Shown here: positions 1 to 8,015 of the stretch, piece by piece
Numbering within the stretch: the stretch's first letter is position 1
Layout of the letters: each line of letters begins with the position of its first letter
IMG/VR virus record: IMGVR_UViG_3300032220_000640
Location: 1 to 36,829 of that record
DNA: 36,829 nt
Source: a virus
Reading direction: 5' to 3' (one strand)
The notes under the pieces: generated by a model
The model's input: the letters and a program-made list of their open reading frames with translations, nothing else
What the model was told of the DNA's origin: nothing
Database searches by the model: none
Program-made: the position numbers and the translations under genes

Positions 1-123
1 ATCCAACGACGACTCCAATTCCAGAAATTGGATCTCAAGGCAATCAACCGCCTACCGTTATGTCTCCAGAAGATGCTCAAAAACATCCAGATTCAAGATA
101 TCTAATTCGTGGAGATGTCAATC
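1..123. repeat. Terminal direct repeat, left copy
   Basis: Identical by eye, base for base, to 36707-36829. The reading frame entering at position 1 is the same one that leaves the window at its end. This means the molecule is circular or terminally redundant, or that an assembler left an overlap on a circular contig. The sequence alone cannot decide which. Confidence 0.97.
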
Positions 124-164
124 CTCCGCAATTAGTTACCAATCCATATTATAAAGGTAAATAA
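1..164 (+). CDS. 3' end of split gene (internal virion-type protein)
   Basis: This is the C-terminal part of the gene that starts at 35821. The open frame enters at position 3 (Pro-Thr-Thr-Thr) and ends with TAA at 162-164. Joined across the 123-base repeat, the full product is about 349 residues. The tail reads RGDVNPPQLVTNPYYKGK. The next gene begins two bases later. See the entry at 35821 for a description of the whole protein. Confidence 0.9.
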   Translation, partial: PTTTPIPEIGSQGNQPPTVMSPEDAQKHPDSRYLIRGDVNPPQLVTNPYYKGK

Positions 165-166
165 TT

Positions 167-892
167 ATGGCCGATTGGAGCGCATTTAAACCAGTTGCTA
201 GAACTCCGCCCCTTCGCCAACAACAAGTTCTTCAAGGGATGCAAGCCCAAGACGTAACTATGGCTAAAGGCCGAGCTGATTTAGCTCAAGCTCCGGTTGA
301 CAAAGCTATTGCTGAAACTAACCTTTTAAAAGCACAACGAGAACTTCAAAATACTCCTAATGCTCCAAATCTTACTAAAGAACAATCAGATTCTAGATCT
401 TATTACACAGCCATGAAATATGGTGAAGCTGCGTATCAAAGAGCTATAGCTGAAAAATACGATCCTAATACTGCATCAAATATTGCTGCTATGGCAATTG
501 AATCTATTATTCCTGGAGATGTAGGAATTGCCCTTTCAAATAAATTTAGAGACCCAGTTTCTCAAAGAGGAAGGACGGGTGAAAGAACTTATACTCAAGG
601 GTATCAAAGAGCTTTTTCTGGAGCAGCAGTTGGAGAAAAAAAAGAACTTCCTGAAATAAGAGCGCATCTTTATCCAGGAGCATTTTCTTCAAAAGATCCT
701 AAATATTTAAATGAGATGAAAGCTTATAGGCTTGCTCAAATGTTAGCGCAGCGAGAAGCCGGAGCTTTGCCACCTGAACGCAAAATTACTCCTCAAGATA
801 AACTTAAGGCAAACCCACAGCTTCGCGATGATTATGATAAAAAATACGGGCTTGGGGCTAGTGATGCCGTTTTAGGAAAGCGTAAAAAATAA
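167..892 (+). CDS. Hypothetical protein, probable internal virion protein
   Basis: A 241-residue protein that I do not recognise as a named family. It is mostly polar and helix-forming, rich in Ala, Gln, Lys and Glu, with no signal peptide and no obvious membrane segment. The C-terminus is basic (GKRKK). It lies between two other internal/ejection-type genes, two bases after the previous stop and directly abutting the next start (TAA then ATG), so it is almost certainly co-translated with them. Codon use is strongly A/T-ending, unlike genes after 2470. A virion-internal or ejection role is inferred from position only. Confidence 0.6.
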   Translation: MADWSAFKPVARTPPLRQQQVLQGMQAQDVTMAKGRADLAQAPVDKAIAETNLLKAQRELQNTPNAPNLTKEQSDSRSYYTAMKYGEAAYQRAIAEKYDPNTASNIAAMAIESIIPGDVGIALSNKFRDPVSQRGRTGERTYTQGYQRAFSGAAVGEKKELPEIRAHLYPGAFSSKDPKYLNEMKAYRLAQMLAQREAGALPPERKITPQDKLKANPQLRDDYDKKYGLGASDAVLGKRKK

Positions 893-946
893 ATGCCTAA
901 CGCTTTTGACGAATTTGATACTCCAAACGCTTTTGACGAATTTGAT
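893..946 (+). repeat. Tandem 24-base repeat encoding PNAFDEFD twice
   Basis: The run AACGCTTTTGACGAATTTGA occurs twice, 24 bases apart, within the first 18 codons. It gives a duplicated acidic-aromatic motif at the N-terminus that could act as a capsid-incorporation tag; that role is inference. Confidence 0.8.
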
Positions 947-2470
947 TCGCCAATTGTTGCTCCCGTTGCGGTACCCGCAAGGAAGTTAAGTTTGGCTGAA
1001 CAAACGGCAATGCGCGAAGCCCAAGCTCGCAATGCCCGTGTCATGCGTATTATCCCTGGCACGGGATTTTTGTCTCCAGAAAAAGGGCTGCGCTCTAACC
1101 AACAATCCCAAGCTCTTTTGCAGGGTCTTTCATTCAATACATCTGATGAAATAGCTTCGGCGCTTGCCGCAGCCAGAACAGGAATATCAAACTTAAGGGG
1201 GCGCGGTCCTGGATTTAGCGCCAGAGAAGCTTACGACGCTCGTATGCGCCAAGAGCGCGAACAAATGGGTCAGTTTCAAGCTGAACGTCCAAACGAATCT
1301 ATGTTTCTTAACGTAGCTGGCGCACTTGCTAACCCGCTTACACGGCGTAATGCTGGCTATATAGCTGCTGGAAAAACTGTCCCTCAAGTCATGGGCCGTG
1401 CAGCATTGGTTGGGGGCGTTCAAGGAGCCGCCGCCGGAGCCGGAGCCGGTAATGACCTTGAATCTCGTATTAAAGGGGCAATTGGTGGGGGCGTTGCTGG
1501 CGGGGCTGCAACTGGGCTTGTAAGCGGCGTTGGGCAAAAGTTGGCTCAAGGCTTGGCGGGGCGTGCGGTTAGACGTGCCCAGCCAACTTTTGACGCTCTT
1601 GAGAAAAAAGCATCTGATTTATATTTGCAAGCCGATCAAGCCGGATTGATTATTAAATCGTCTAGCATAAATAAATTTGCAAATAATTTAGTTACAGACA
1701 TTACATCAAAGGGTCTTAGGCGACGACTTCATGCCAACGCTATGGGAGCGTTAAACGAACTTAAATCTATAAAAAGTGATATGTCTCTTAAAGAAGCTGA
1801 ACTTACTAGGCGCGTAATAAAAGATTACGTTCAATCATCAAAAAATAAATCTGATAAAAGAATGGGTTATCTTATTCTTGATAAATTTGATGATTTTGTA
1901 GATAACCTTTTACCCACAGACACCGTTGCTGGATCTAATGCTAGGCCAGCCGTAGATTTGCTTAATAAAGCTAGAGGCGTTTATAAAGTTAACGCTAAAG
2001 GTGAAACTATTGAAGATTTAATTACTAAAGCTAAAAATAATACTGGTCCACTTGGAATTAAATTAGAGCAAAACATTATATCTGAGTTTAAAAAACTAGC
2101 TAACACTAGAGGTATTAGTAGATTTAGCGAAGAAGAACAAAAAGCAATTAGAAATGTTGCTAACGGTTCTGTAACTAGAAATGTAATTTCTACCTTGGGA
2201 AAACTTGCTCCTAGTTTTAGTTTGGTAGGCTTGAGCGGACTTGCATCAGCGGCTTATGGTAATTTTGGTCCGTTAATTGGTGGCGCAATAACGGCAGGTA
2301 TGGTTGGCATTCCATCAAAAATTGCCGCTACAAAAGCTACTGTTAATGCCGCTAGGTTAGCCGCAGCTTTGGCAAAAGGCGCTAAGGCACCCGTAGCTAG
2401 TGCCCGTCCTGCGGCAACGGCTGGAACAATAGCTGGAGCATATGTCGCTCCTCGCACTAGGAGCAAATAA
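893..2470 (+). CDS. Probable internal/ejection virion protein with FDEFD repeats
   Basis: A 525-residue protein. It opens with two tandem copies of PNAFDEFD (residues 2-9 and 10-17). Short N-terminal NxFDxFD-type repeats occur in other podophage internal proteins; that is from memory. Around residues 165-215 there is a long Gly/Ala-rich stretch (GGVQGAAAGAGAG, then GGGVAGGAATG) that looks like glycine-zipper membrane-interacting sequence. The C-terminus (about 440-520) is again hydrophobic and Ala/Gly-rich. This pattern fits a DNA-ejection protein that inserts in the cell envelope. The first third is GC-richer than the AT-rich middle (about 1600-2250), so the gene itself looks mosaic. It overlaps the next gene by one base (TAATG). 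Confidence 0.6.
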   Translation: MPNAFDEFDTPNAFDEFDSPIVAPVAVPARKLSLAEQTAMREAQARNARVMRIIPGTGFLSPEKGLRSNQQSQALLQGLSFNTSDEIASALAAARTGISNLRGRGPGFSAREAYDARMRQEREQMGQFQAERPNESMFLNVAGALANPLTRRNAGYIAAGKTVPQVMGRAALVGGVQGAAAGAGAGNDLESRIKGAIGGGVAGGAATGLVSGVGQKLAQGLAGRAVRRAQPTFDALEKKASDLYLQADQAGLIIKSSSINKFANNLVTDITSKGLRRRLHANAMGALNELKSIKSDMSLKEAELTRRVIKDYVQSSKNKSDKRMGYLILDKFDDFVDNLLPTDTVAGSNARPAVDLLNKARGVYKVNAKGETIEDLITKAKNNTGPLGIKLEQNIISEFKKLANTRGISRFSEEEQKAIRNVANGSVTRNVISTLGKLAPSFSLVGLSGLASAAYGNFGPLIGGAITAGMVGIPSKIAATKATVNAARLAAALAKGAKAPVASARPAATAGTIAGAYVAPRTRSK

Positions 2471-2898
2471 TGCCTTTCAACGGATCTGGTACGTTTGTCG
2501 TTACAACGAGCGGTATTCCCGTCGTAACGGGCACGGTCATCTCATCAACCATGTTCAACAGCCTGATGACGGAGCTATCGACCGGGCTGTCGTTGACGTT
2601 GACTAAGGATGGGCAATCCACGCCGACGGCGAACATCACCTTGGGCGGTTACAAGCTGACCAATGTCGGGGTTCCAACGCTCACTTATGACGCGCTCAGT
2701 TTTGGGCAGGTAGCGACCATCTCAACGCTCACCCTGACGAACGCGCTCACGGCGGGGAATGGTGGTACTGGATTGACCTCTGCCGGTACAGTAGGGAATG
2801 TGCTAACGAGTAATGGAACAACGTGGGTATCTTCTGCTAATGCCGGCGCACCGGCTGGTGCTTCGATCTACACAGCTAATAACTTTGGAGGCTTCTGA
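2470..2898 (+). CDS. Short fibre-like tail protein
   Basis: A 142-residue protein starting MPFNGSGTFVV, an opening commonly seen in phage fibre proteins. Residues about 95-120 carry AGNGGTGLTSAGTVGNVLTS followed by NGTTWVSS, the Gly/Thr-rich 'GNGGTG...GTVGNVL.SNGT.W' pattern typical of trimeric tail-fibre shafts. There is no large receptor-binding domain after it, so this is either a short adaptor fibre or a truncated fibre. Starts and stops overlap its neighbours by one base (TAATG upstream, TGATG downstream), indicating tight coupling. GC content rises abruptly at this start. Confidence 0.65.
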   Translation: MPFNGSGTFVVTTSGIPVVTGTVISSTMFNSLMTELSTGLSLTLTKDGQSTPTANITLGGYKLTNVGVPTLTYDALSFGQVATISTLTLTNALTAGNGGTGLTSAGTVGNVLTSNGTTWVSSANAGAPAGASIYTANNFGGF

Positions 2899-3344
2899 TG
2901 GCCGTTACATCCACCCCGATTTTCGCGCAGACGCCATATGCTAAGTCGCTGACGCTGGCCGCGCAGACTGCATCTACGACTCGCGCCCCAACTGGCACAG
3001 CAGGCTTGGCTGCGGCCAACATCGTAGCGTTTGTGCCTGTCTCAACCAACGGCCTGCGGATTGACAGCATCCAGGTTAACAACTGCGGCACGGGCATTTC
3101 GACCGCCAACGCTGCCCAGCTTGTTGATATCTGGCTGTGGGACGGCACGACGGCGTTCCTGATCGCTGAAATCCCGGTGCTTGCCACTACGCCTAGCACG
3201 ACCGCTGCGGCGTTCAACACGACCTTCACCTTCCCGCAGCCGTTGAATCTGCCTGCGGCGTTTGCTTTGTATGCCAGCACAACGGTTACGACCACGGCGG
3301 CTGGTACGGCGCTGCAAGTGACGGCCTACGGCGGGGCGTACTAA
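2898..3344 (+). CDS. Hypothetical tail/virion beta-rich protein
   Basis: A 148-residue protein, very rich in Thr, Ala and Val with almost no charge, consistent with an all-beta virion protein. The central region reads GLRIDSIQVNNCGTG then DIWLWDGTTAFLIAE, reminiscent of small beta-sandwich tail or decoration proteins. There is no signal peptide. Coupled by one-base stop/start overlaps on both sides. I cannot assign a family; a tail-associated structural role is inferred from context and composition. Confidence 0.55.
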   Translation: MAVTSTPIFAQTPYAKSLTLAAQTASTTRAPTGTAGLAAANIVAFVPVSTNGLRIDSIQVNNCGTGISTANAAQLVDIWLWDGTTAFLIAEIPVLATTPSTTAAAFNTTFTFPQPLNLPAAFALYASTTVTTTAAGTALQVTAYGGAY

Positions 3345-3799
3345 TGACCTCGGTTGCGGCGGCTTTTGATTATCGTACGATTGTCAGCCCCAGCCTTGTT
3401 GGGGTTCTGATAAATAATGCCGTTGAGCCGACTACGGTAACCAACGTGGCGGCAACCGGGACCATCATCTACGAGGTCAACTCTCAGTCGGTGGTGTACT
3501 CGACGGCCAGCGCCACGGCCAACTGGACCCTGAACATCGTCTATTCAAAGGCGATGCCGCTGAATGCGTACTTGGGTATCGGTCAGAGCGTGACGATTGC
3601 GCACATGGTCACGCAGGGGGCGACGGCCTACTACAACAACGTGTTGCAGATTGATGGCGTGACGGTTACGCCAAAATACCAAGGTGGGACGGCCTACGCT
3701 GCGGGTAATGCCAGCAGCATTGATGTGTACACCTACACTGTAACCAAGACGGCAGATCGGACGTACACGGTCTTCGAGTCGCAGACAAAGTTTGCTTAA
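3344..3799 (+). CDS. Hypothetical tail-associated protein
   Basis: A 151-residue, Thr/Ala/Val-rich, probably all-beta protein. The segment LGIGQSVTIAHMVTQGATAY followed by YNNVLQIDG and later YQGGTAYAAGNASSIDVYTY resembles small tail proteins I recall from marine and freshwater phages, where it follows fibre genes. No catalytic motifs. It overlaps the previous stop by one base and is followed by a five-base gap before the sulfotransferase gene. Confidence 0.55.
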   Translation: MTSVAAAFDYRTIVSPSLVGVLINNAVEPTTVTNVAATGTIIYEVNSQSVVYSTASATANWTLNIVYSKAMPLNAYLGIGQSVTIAHMVTQGATAYYNNVLQIDGVTVTPKYQGGTAYAAGNASSIDVYTYTVTKTADRTYTVFESQTKFA

Positions 3800-3804
3800 G
3801 CCGC

Positions 3805-5565
3805 ATGGAACTGCACTTTCTCGCTGGACTGCCCCGCTCGGGGTCCACCCTACTCGCCGCCATTCTCAACCAGAACCCGGCGGCTAAGGTCAGTTCCACC
3901 AGCGAGTTAGTCAATATCCTTGATGTTTTGGCCAACCTCTGGGCGAAGGCGCACACGCTCAGCATCCGTGACCCAGAGCGCACGCGGCTGATCGAGGTGA
4001 TGCGCGGCGTCATCAATGCCGAGTACAAAGACGCTCCCGCCGTCGCCATCGACAAGAGCCGGGAGTGGCCGCGACCAGACATCATGCAGTCCATGCCGAT
4101 GGTGCTGGGCCGTCCTATGAAGATCATTGCGACTGTGCGCGACGTGCCGGATTGCGCTGCCTCGTTTGCACGCATTGCCAAGCCCGAAGACCTGAACTCG
4201 TTCCTAGTGGACAGCAGCTTCATCCAGCACCTGCAAGGCTCGTATGTCAGCCTGCAGAGCGGCTACGCGGCGTATCCAGAGGCGTTCCTGTTTGTTGAGT
4301 ACGAAGACCTGTTGGCTGACCCGCAGGCGCAGCTTGACCGCGTTCATGCTTTTTTGGACCTGCCGCCCTTTGTTTACAACTTTGAGAACATCGACGGCAG
4401 CACGGTTGCGGAAGACGACGCGGCGCTGTGGAACGCGCCAGGGCTACACGACGTTCAACCCAAGCTGGAACGGCAGCATAATCAAAGCGCCCGCGACGTA
4501 CTGGGCAAGCGATACGCCCAGTTTGCACAGCCTGCGTTCTGGCGTGCGGATCCAGGTCAGCCGGAGATACACACCCTTGACCTACAACTTGCTGCGTCTC
4601 GGGTAGGCAACTTTGCTGAAGCGTGGAAACTATCAGAACAGCTCGTTGCGGAAGAACCTGAGAACGACCGCGCCGCCTATAACCGTGGCTGGTATCTGCT
4701 GCGGCAGGGCAAGCTGCAACAGGGCTTTGCGTTGCTGGATCGTGGCCGCAAAGAAGGCGTATTTGGCAATCGTAACCCCGGCACGCCGCAGCCGCTGTGG
4801 GATGGCAAGTCCCAAGGCACCGTGCTGCTGTACCTCGAAGGCGGGCTAGGCGATCAAATCCACCAAGTTCGCTATGCCAAGAATATCGCGGCGCGAGGCT
4901 GCAAGGTGGTCGTAGCCTGCTCGGATGCGCTGGTGTTTATGCTCAACCAGGTTAAGGGCCTGTCTGCCATCGTGACCCATGACTCGGTTCTCGGGGTTTA
5001 CCACGACTTCTGGACGCCGGGGATGAGCGCCCTAGTGCCGCTGGGCTACGAGTACCGGAACGTCTGCGGCAGCGCGTATATCCCCAAGCCCTTTGTTGAG
5101 CGTGAATTTCGCAAGCGGATTGGTCTGCGTTGGTCTGGCAATCCCAGGTTCGAGCATGAGCAGCACCGCGTTTTCCCACCGGAGCTGATGTTCGAAGCCG
5201 TGAAGGGCATTGACGCTGACTTCGTGTGCCTCCAACGCGACAACGACATGGAGGTCTGCCCCGACTGGGTGCGTCAGGTGCCGCTGGATGACTGGCTAAA
5301 GACCCAGGAAGCCGTCGCCTCTTGTGACCTGGTGATCACCTCCTGCACGTCGGTGTCGCACCTAGCTGCGGCGATGGGCGTTGAGACTTGGGTCGCCCAG
5401 CCGATCATGCCGTACTACCTGTACGCAAGGCCGGGAGACAAGACTGCATTTTATGATACGATGCGGCTATACAGGCAGGAAGTCTTTGCTGACTGGGTTG
5501 CCCCGTTCGAAGCTATGCGTCGTGATTTGAAGCAAGAGGAAGTTTCCCATGCCAATGTGGGTTAA
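3805..5565 (+). CDS. Sulfotransferase-TPR-glycosyltransferase fusion
   Basis: A 586-residue multidomain enzyme. Residues 1-240 are a sulfotransferase: the 5'-phosphosulfate loop is GLPRSGSTLL (8-17) and the 3'-phosphate motif is RDVPDCAASFARI (112-124), both characteristic of PAPS-dependent sulfotransferases. Residues about 255-325 form a TPR-like helical linker (AYNRGWYLLRQGKLQQGFAL). Residues about 335-560 look like a GT9/heptosyltransferase-type domain: EGGLGDQIHQVRYAKNIAARG (345 onward) and CDLVITSCTSVSHLAAAMG (507 onward). Predicted roles are transfer of sulfate and of a sugar to a glycan, but substrates are unknown. It sits among tail genes, and its last 17 bases overlap the next gene. 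There is no signal peptide, so it would act in the cytoplasm. No obvious Shine-Dalgarno precedes the start. Confidence 0.85.
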   Translation: MELHFLAGLPRSGSTLLAAILNQNPAAKVSSTSELVNILDVLANLWAKAHTLSIRDPERTRLIEVMRGVINAEYKDAPAVAIDKSREWPRPDIMQSMPMVLGRPMKIIATVRDVPDCAASFARIAKPEDLNSFLVDSSFIQHLQGSYVSLQSGYAAYPEAFLFVEYEDLLADPQAQLDRVHAFLDLPPFVYNFENIDGSTVAEDDAALWNAPGLHDVQPKLERQHNQSARDVLGKRYAQFAQPAFWRADPGQPEIHTLDLQLAASRVGNFAEAWKLSEQLVAEEPENDRAAYNRGWYLLRQGKLQQGFALLDRGRKEGVFGNRNPGTPQPLWDGKSQGTVLLYLEGGLGDQIHQVRYAKNIAARGCKVVVACSDALVFMLNQVKGLSAIVTHDSVLGVYHDFWTPGMSALVPLGYEYRNVCGSAYIPKPFVEREFRKRIGLRWSGNPRFEHEQHRVFPPELMFEAVKGIDADFVCLQRDNDMEVCPDWVRQVPLDDWLKTQEAVASCDLVITSCTSVSHLAAAMGVETWVAQPIMPYYLYARPGDKTAFYDTMRLYRQEVFADWVAPFEAMRRDLKQEEVSHANVG

Positions 5566-5920
5566 GGTTTCTAACGATGTCGTCGTTCAGTGCTGGGACA
5601 CGCCACCCCCTACCGGTGAAGACGGCTGGCGCGATGCCATTGAGGTTCGCCCACCCGTTACGCAATATCACGAGGTCTACGGCCAGCACTATTTTGACCT
5701 GACAAAGACGCCCGTTGAGATCGTCTGGCCGATTGAGGCTGTCTCGATTGAGGACCGCAAAGCTGACATGCTGGCTTATGCCAAGCTGTTGTCTGAGAAG
5801 GGCGAACCCGGCACCTCCGAGGCGGATTTTGATCCGGTTGCCGCGCAGGCACTGTACGCTACCCGCGTTGCCGCCATTGAAGCCGCACAGACGCACGACG
5901 ACCTAGACGCGGTGCCGTAA
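5549..5920 (+). CDS. Tail-fibre-assembly-like small protein
   Basis: A 123-residue protein. The N-terminal half (WVKVSNDVVVQCWDTPP) looks like a small beta domain of phage fibre-assembly or tail accessory proteins. The C-terminal half (IEDRKADMLAYAKLLSEKGE...) is helical and is of the kind found in proteins after fibre genes. It begins inside the end of the preceding enzyme gene. AGAGGAAG about six bases upstream supports ATG 5549 rather than ATG 5555. Function is inferred from resemblance and position. Confidence 0.5.
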   Translation: MPMWVKVSNDVVVQCWDTPPPTGEDGWRDAIEVRPPVTQYHEVYGQHYFDLTKTPVEIVWPIEAVSIEDRKADMLAYAKLLSEKGEPGTSEADFDPVAAQALYATRVAAIEAAQTHDDLDAVP

Positions 5921-5921
5921 G

Positions 5922-7058
5922 ATGCCCACGATTTTCACCAGAGGCGCAGCGTCTGCCAGAGGCTTTGGGCTGTTTGGTACGGTTGCGGGCGGCGCTAGCG
6001 GTGGTTTGTGGTCGTGGGGGGATAACGGCAATGGACAACTTGGCCTTGGCAATATACTCAGCAAATCTTCTCCCAATCAAGTCGGCGCACTGACAACGTG
6101 GGCTACGGTATCGGGGGGTTATGGGGCCACGTTAGCCGTCAAAACAGATGGTACATTGTGGTCTTGGGGAAGAAACAGTTTCGGCCAACTTGGCTTAGGC
6201 AATATAACTAACTATTCATCACCCAAACAAGTTGGCGCATTAACAACGTGGTCTAAGGTATCAACGACATACGTACATTCGTTAGCCATTAAAACAGACG
6301 GCACTCTTTGGTCGTGGGGAAAAAACAACTTTGGTCAACTTGGCCTTGGCAACATAACCAATTACTCCTCGCCCAAACAAGTCGGTGCATTAACAACGTG
6401 GTCTAAGGTGGAAGCTGGAAATTATTTTTCGTTAGCCATTAAGACCGACGGTACGTTGTGGTCGTGGGGAGACGGATCTGTTGGCGATCTTGGCCTTGGT
6501 AACACGACCAGTTATTCTTCACCCAAACAAGTTGGCGCACTGACAACGTGGGCTAAAGCGGTGTCGGGGGGCGGGAATTTTTCGTTAGCTATTAAGACCG
6601 ACGGTACGTTGTGGTCTTGGGGGTTTAACAATCAGGGCCAACTTGGCCTTGGCAATATAACCAACTATTCCTCACCTAAGCAAATCGGTGCATTGACAAC
6701 GTGGGCTACGGTAGCACCGGGAACTGCAAGTGCCTTTTCGGTAGCCGTCAAAACCGACGGTACTCTCTGGTCTTGGGGATACGGTGGTCAAGGTCGGCTT
6801 GGCCTTGGCAACATAACCAACTACTCTTCGCCAAAGCAAGTCGGTGCCCTGACAACGTGGTCTAAGGTAGCGATTGGCAATGGTTTTGGGTTAGCTACCA
6901 CAACTTCGGGTGCGCTTTGGTCGTGGGGGCGAAACGACGTCGGTCAGCTTGGCCTTGGCGACGTCACCAACCGTTCGTCGCCCGTGCAGGTCGGCGCACT
7001 GACAACGTGGTCTGTGGTGACATCGGGTTCAATTTTTGCGTTAGCCATTAAAACCTAA
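5922..7058 (+). CDS. RCC1-repeat seven-bladed propeller protein
   Basis: A 378-residue protein with a 28-residue lead and seven RCC1-type repeats of about 50 residues, each starting LWSWG and containing GQLGLGN..., SSP.QVGALTTW and AIKTDGT. Seven repeats match the seven blades of an RCC1 beta-propeller. Positions after each LWSWG (for example GDNGNG, GRNSFG, GKNNFG, GFNNQG, GYGGQG) and after LTTW vary, while the cores are almost invariant. RCC1 folds are binding platforms. Given its place between tail accessory genes and lysis genes, a tail tip or receptor-binding role is the simplest inference. No signal peptide. Confidence 0.88.
   Translation: MPTIFTRGAASARGFGLFGTVAGGASGGLWSWGDNGNGQLGLGNILSKSSPNQVGALTTWATVSGGYGATLAVKTDGTLWSWGRNSFGQLGLGNITNYSSPKQVGALTTWSKVSTTYVHSLAIKTDGTLWSWGKNNFGQLGLGNITNYSSPKQVGALTTWSKVEAGNYFSLAIKTDGTLWSWGDGSVGDLGLGNTTSYSSPKQVGALTTWAKAVSGGGNFSLAIKTDGTLWSWGFNNQGQLGLGNITNYSSPKQIGALTTWATVAPGTASAFSVAVKTDGTLWSWGYGGQGRLGLGNITNYSSPKQVGALTTWSKVAIGNGFGLATTTSGALWSWGRNDVGQLGLGDVTNRSSPVQVGALTTWSVVTSGSIFALAIKT
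6006..7055 (+). repeat. Seven tandem RCC1 coding repeats of about 150 bases
   Basis: Seven in-phase units begin TTGTGGTCGTGGGG or close variants. Each contains CTTGGC(C/T)T(T/A)GGC and ends near ACAACGTGG. The units are highly similar at DNA level, with variation confined to short loop codons, so unequal recombination could change blade number or order. Confidence 0.9.
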
Positions 7059-7067
7059 GTGATCCCC

Positions 7068-7241
7068 ATGACCACAGCGAACGAAGTCGGCAGTAAGCTA
7101 TCCACGCACGAGGCGGTGTGTGCCGAACGCTACGCCAGTATTAACGCTCGGCTGAGACGGTTGGAGAGTATTCTGCTGGCGGCGGCTGGGTCCATCATCG
7201 TCGCGCTGGGCGCTATAGCGTGGCAGGTGGCGCAGACATGA
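7068..7241 (+). CDS. Small single-span membrane protein, possible holin or lysis accessory
   Basis: A 57-residue protein from ATG 7068 (a GTG at 7059 could add three residues). A polar, charged N-terminal helix contains RYASINARLRRLESI. One hydrophobic segment, LLAAAGSIIVALGAIAWQV, follows near the C-terminus. The gene lies directly before the endolysin and overlaps it by four bases (ATGA), the classic place for a holin or related lysis protein. The N-terminal amphipathic helix plus single span also resembles small phage membrane proteins of unknown function. Confidence 0.6.
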   Translation: MTTANEVGSKLSTHEAVCAERYASINARLRRLESILLAAAGSIIVALGAIAWQVAQT

Positions 7242-7657
7242 GCCGGAAGATCGAAGACCTTCATCCGACCGTACAGGCCAAGTGTCGTGCGCACATGGCG
7301 GCGTGTGAGGATGCGGGCATCTCTTTGATCATCACCTCGACATACCGCAGTCCCGAAGAACAGGCTGTGCTGTACGCCCAAGGCCGCACCACCCCCGGCA
7401 GGGTCGTCACCAAGGCTAGGCCCGGTAAGTCGATGCACAACTACCAACTGGCCTACGATGTCGTGCCACTGCGCAACGGCAAGCCCGTTTGGGGTACGAC
7501 GGGCGAAGATGCTACACTCTGGCAGCAGGTGGGCGCTCTAGGCGTGGCGCAGGGGCTTGAGTGGGCGGGCAACTGGAAGCGGTTTAAAGAGTTCCCTCAC
7601 TTCCAATGGACGGGCGGCTTGACGCTGGCAGAACTACAGGCGGGTAAAACACCATGA
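7238..7657 (+). CDS. Endolysin, M15-type peptidase
   Basis: A 139-residue protein from ATG 7238, chosen because it overlaps the previous stop as ATGA; a GTG at 7220 is less likely. It resembles the D-alanyl-D-alanine carboxypeptidase / L-alanyl-D-glutamate peptidase (M15, VanY-like) family. SMHNYQLAYDVV supplies the zinc-binding His and Asp, EW the likely catalytic Glu, and FPHFQW the third zinc ligand (His). It would cut the peptide stem of peptidoglycan at lysis. There is no signal peptide, so export needs a holin; candidates flank it at 7068 and 8595. Confidence 0.88.
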   Translation: MSRKIEDLHPTVQAKCRAHMAACEDAGISLIITSTYRSPEEQAVLYAQGRTTPGRVVTKARPGKSMHNYQLAYDVVPLRNGKPVWGTTGEDATLWQQVGALGVAQGLEWAGNWKRFKEFPHFQWTGGLTLAELQAGKTP

Positions 7658-8007
7658 TTGAAGATCTTGTCTCTCGCGTCTTTGCCATGCGGAACGCCGC
7701 GCATCTGGCGCATTGGTCCACCAAGTCCTACGCTGAACATAAGGCGCTGGGTAAGTTCTATAGTGAGCTGATCGGCAAAATCGATTCCATCATTGAAGCC
7801 TACCAGGGTTGGTTTGGCTTGATTGGCGAAGTGCGTATGATCGTAATGTCCAAGAAGGATATTGCTGAAGCGATCCGCACCGATCTCACCTGGATGGGCA
7901 CCAATCGGGATAAGATCTGCAAGAAGAATACGATGATGGAAAACCTCATTGACGATCTGATGCAGCTTTACTCCACAACCCATTACAAGCTCGTAAACCT
8001 GAAATAG
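7654..8007 (+). CDS. Ferritin/Dps-like helical protein of unknown function
   Basis: A 117-residue, mostly helical protein. Residues 12-50 (RNAAHLAHWSTKSYAEHKAL then FYSELIGKIDSIIEAYQG) strongly resemble the first two helices of Dps/ferritin-like proteins, including the His/Trp/Asp/Glu pattern. The rest is shorter than Dps (about 160). It resembles phage proteins of a ferritin-like DUF family (I believe DUF5856). Whether iron-binding residues form a complete site is unclear. Starts by ATGA overlap with the endolysin, so it is in the lysis operon. Confidence 0.55.
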   Translation: MIEDLVSRVFAMRNAAHLAHWSTKSYAEHKALGKFYSELIGKIDSIIEAYQGWFGLIGEVRMIVMSKKDIAEAIRTDLTWMGTNRDKICKKNTMMENLIDDLMQLYSTTHYKLVNLK

Positions 8008-8015
8008 GAAACGAC

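Noticed and set aside
3666-4223. 185-residue minus-strand frame over the sulfotransferase start
   Set aside because: Opposite strand to strong PAPS-binding motifs; composition is that of a shadow.
6006-7058. Possible CRISPR or diversity-generating variable repeat in the RCC1 gene
   Set aside because: The repeats are in-frame protein blades of about 150 bases; there are no spacers, no reverse transcriptase and no template repeat in the window.
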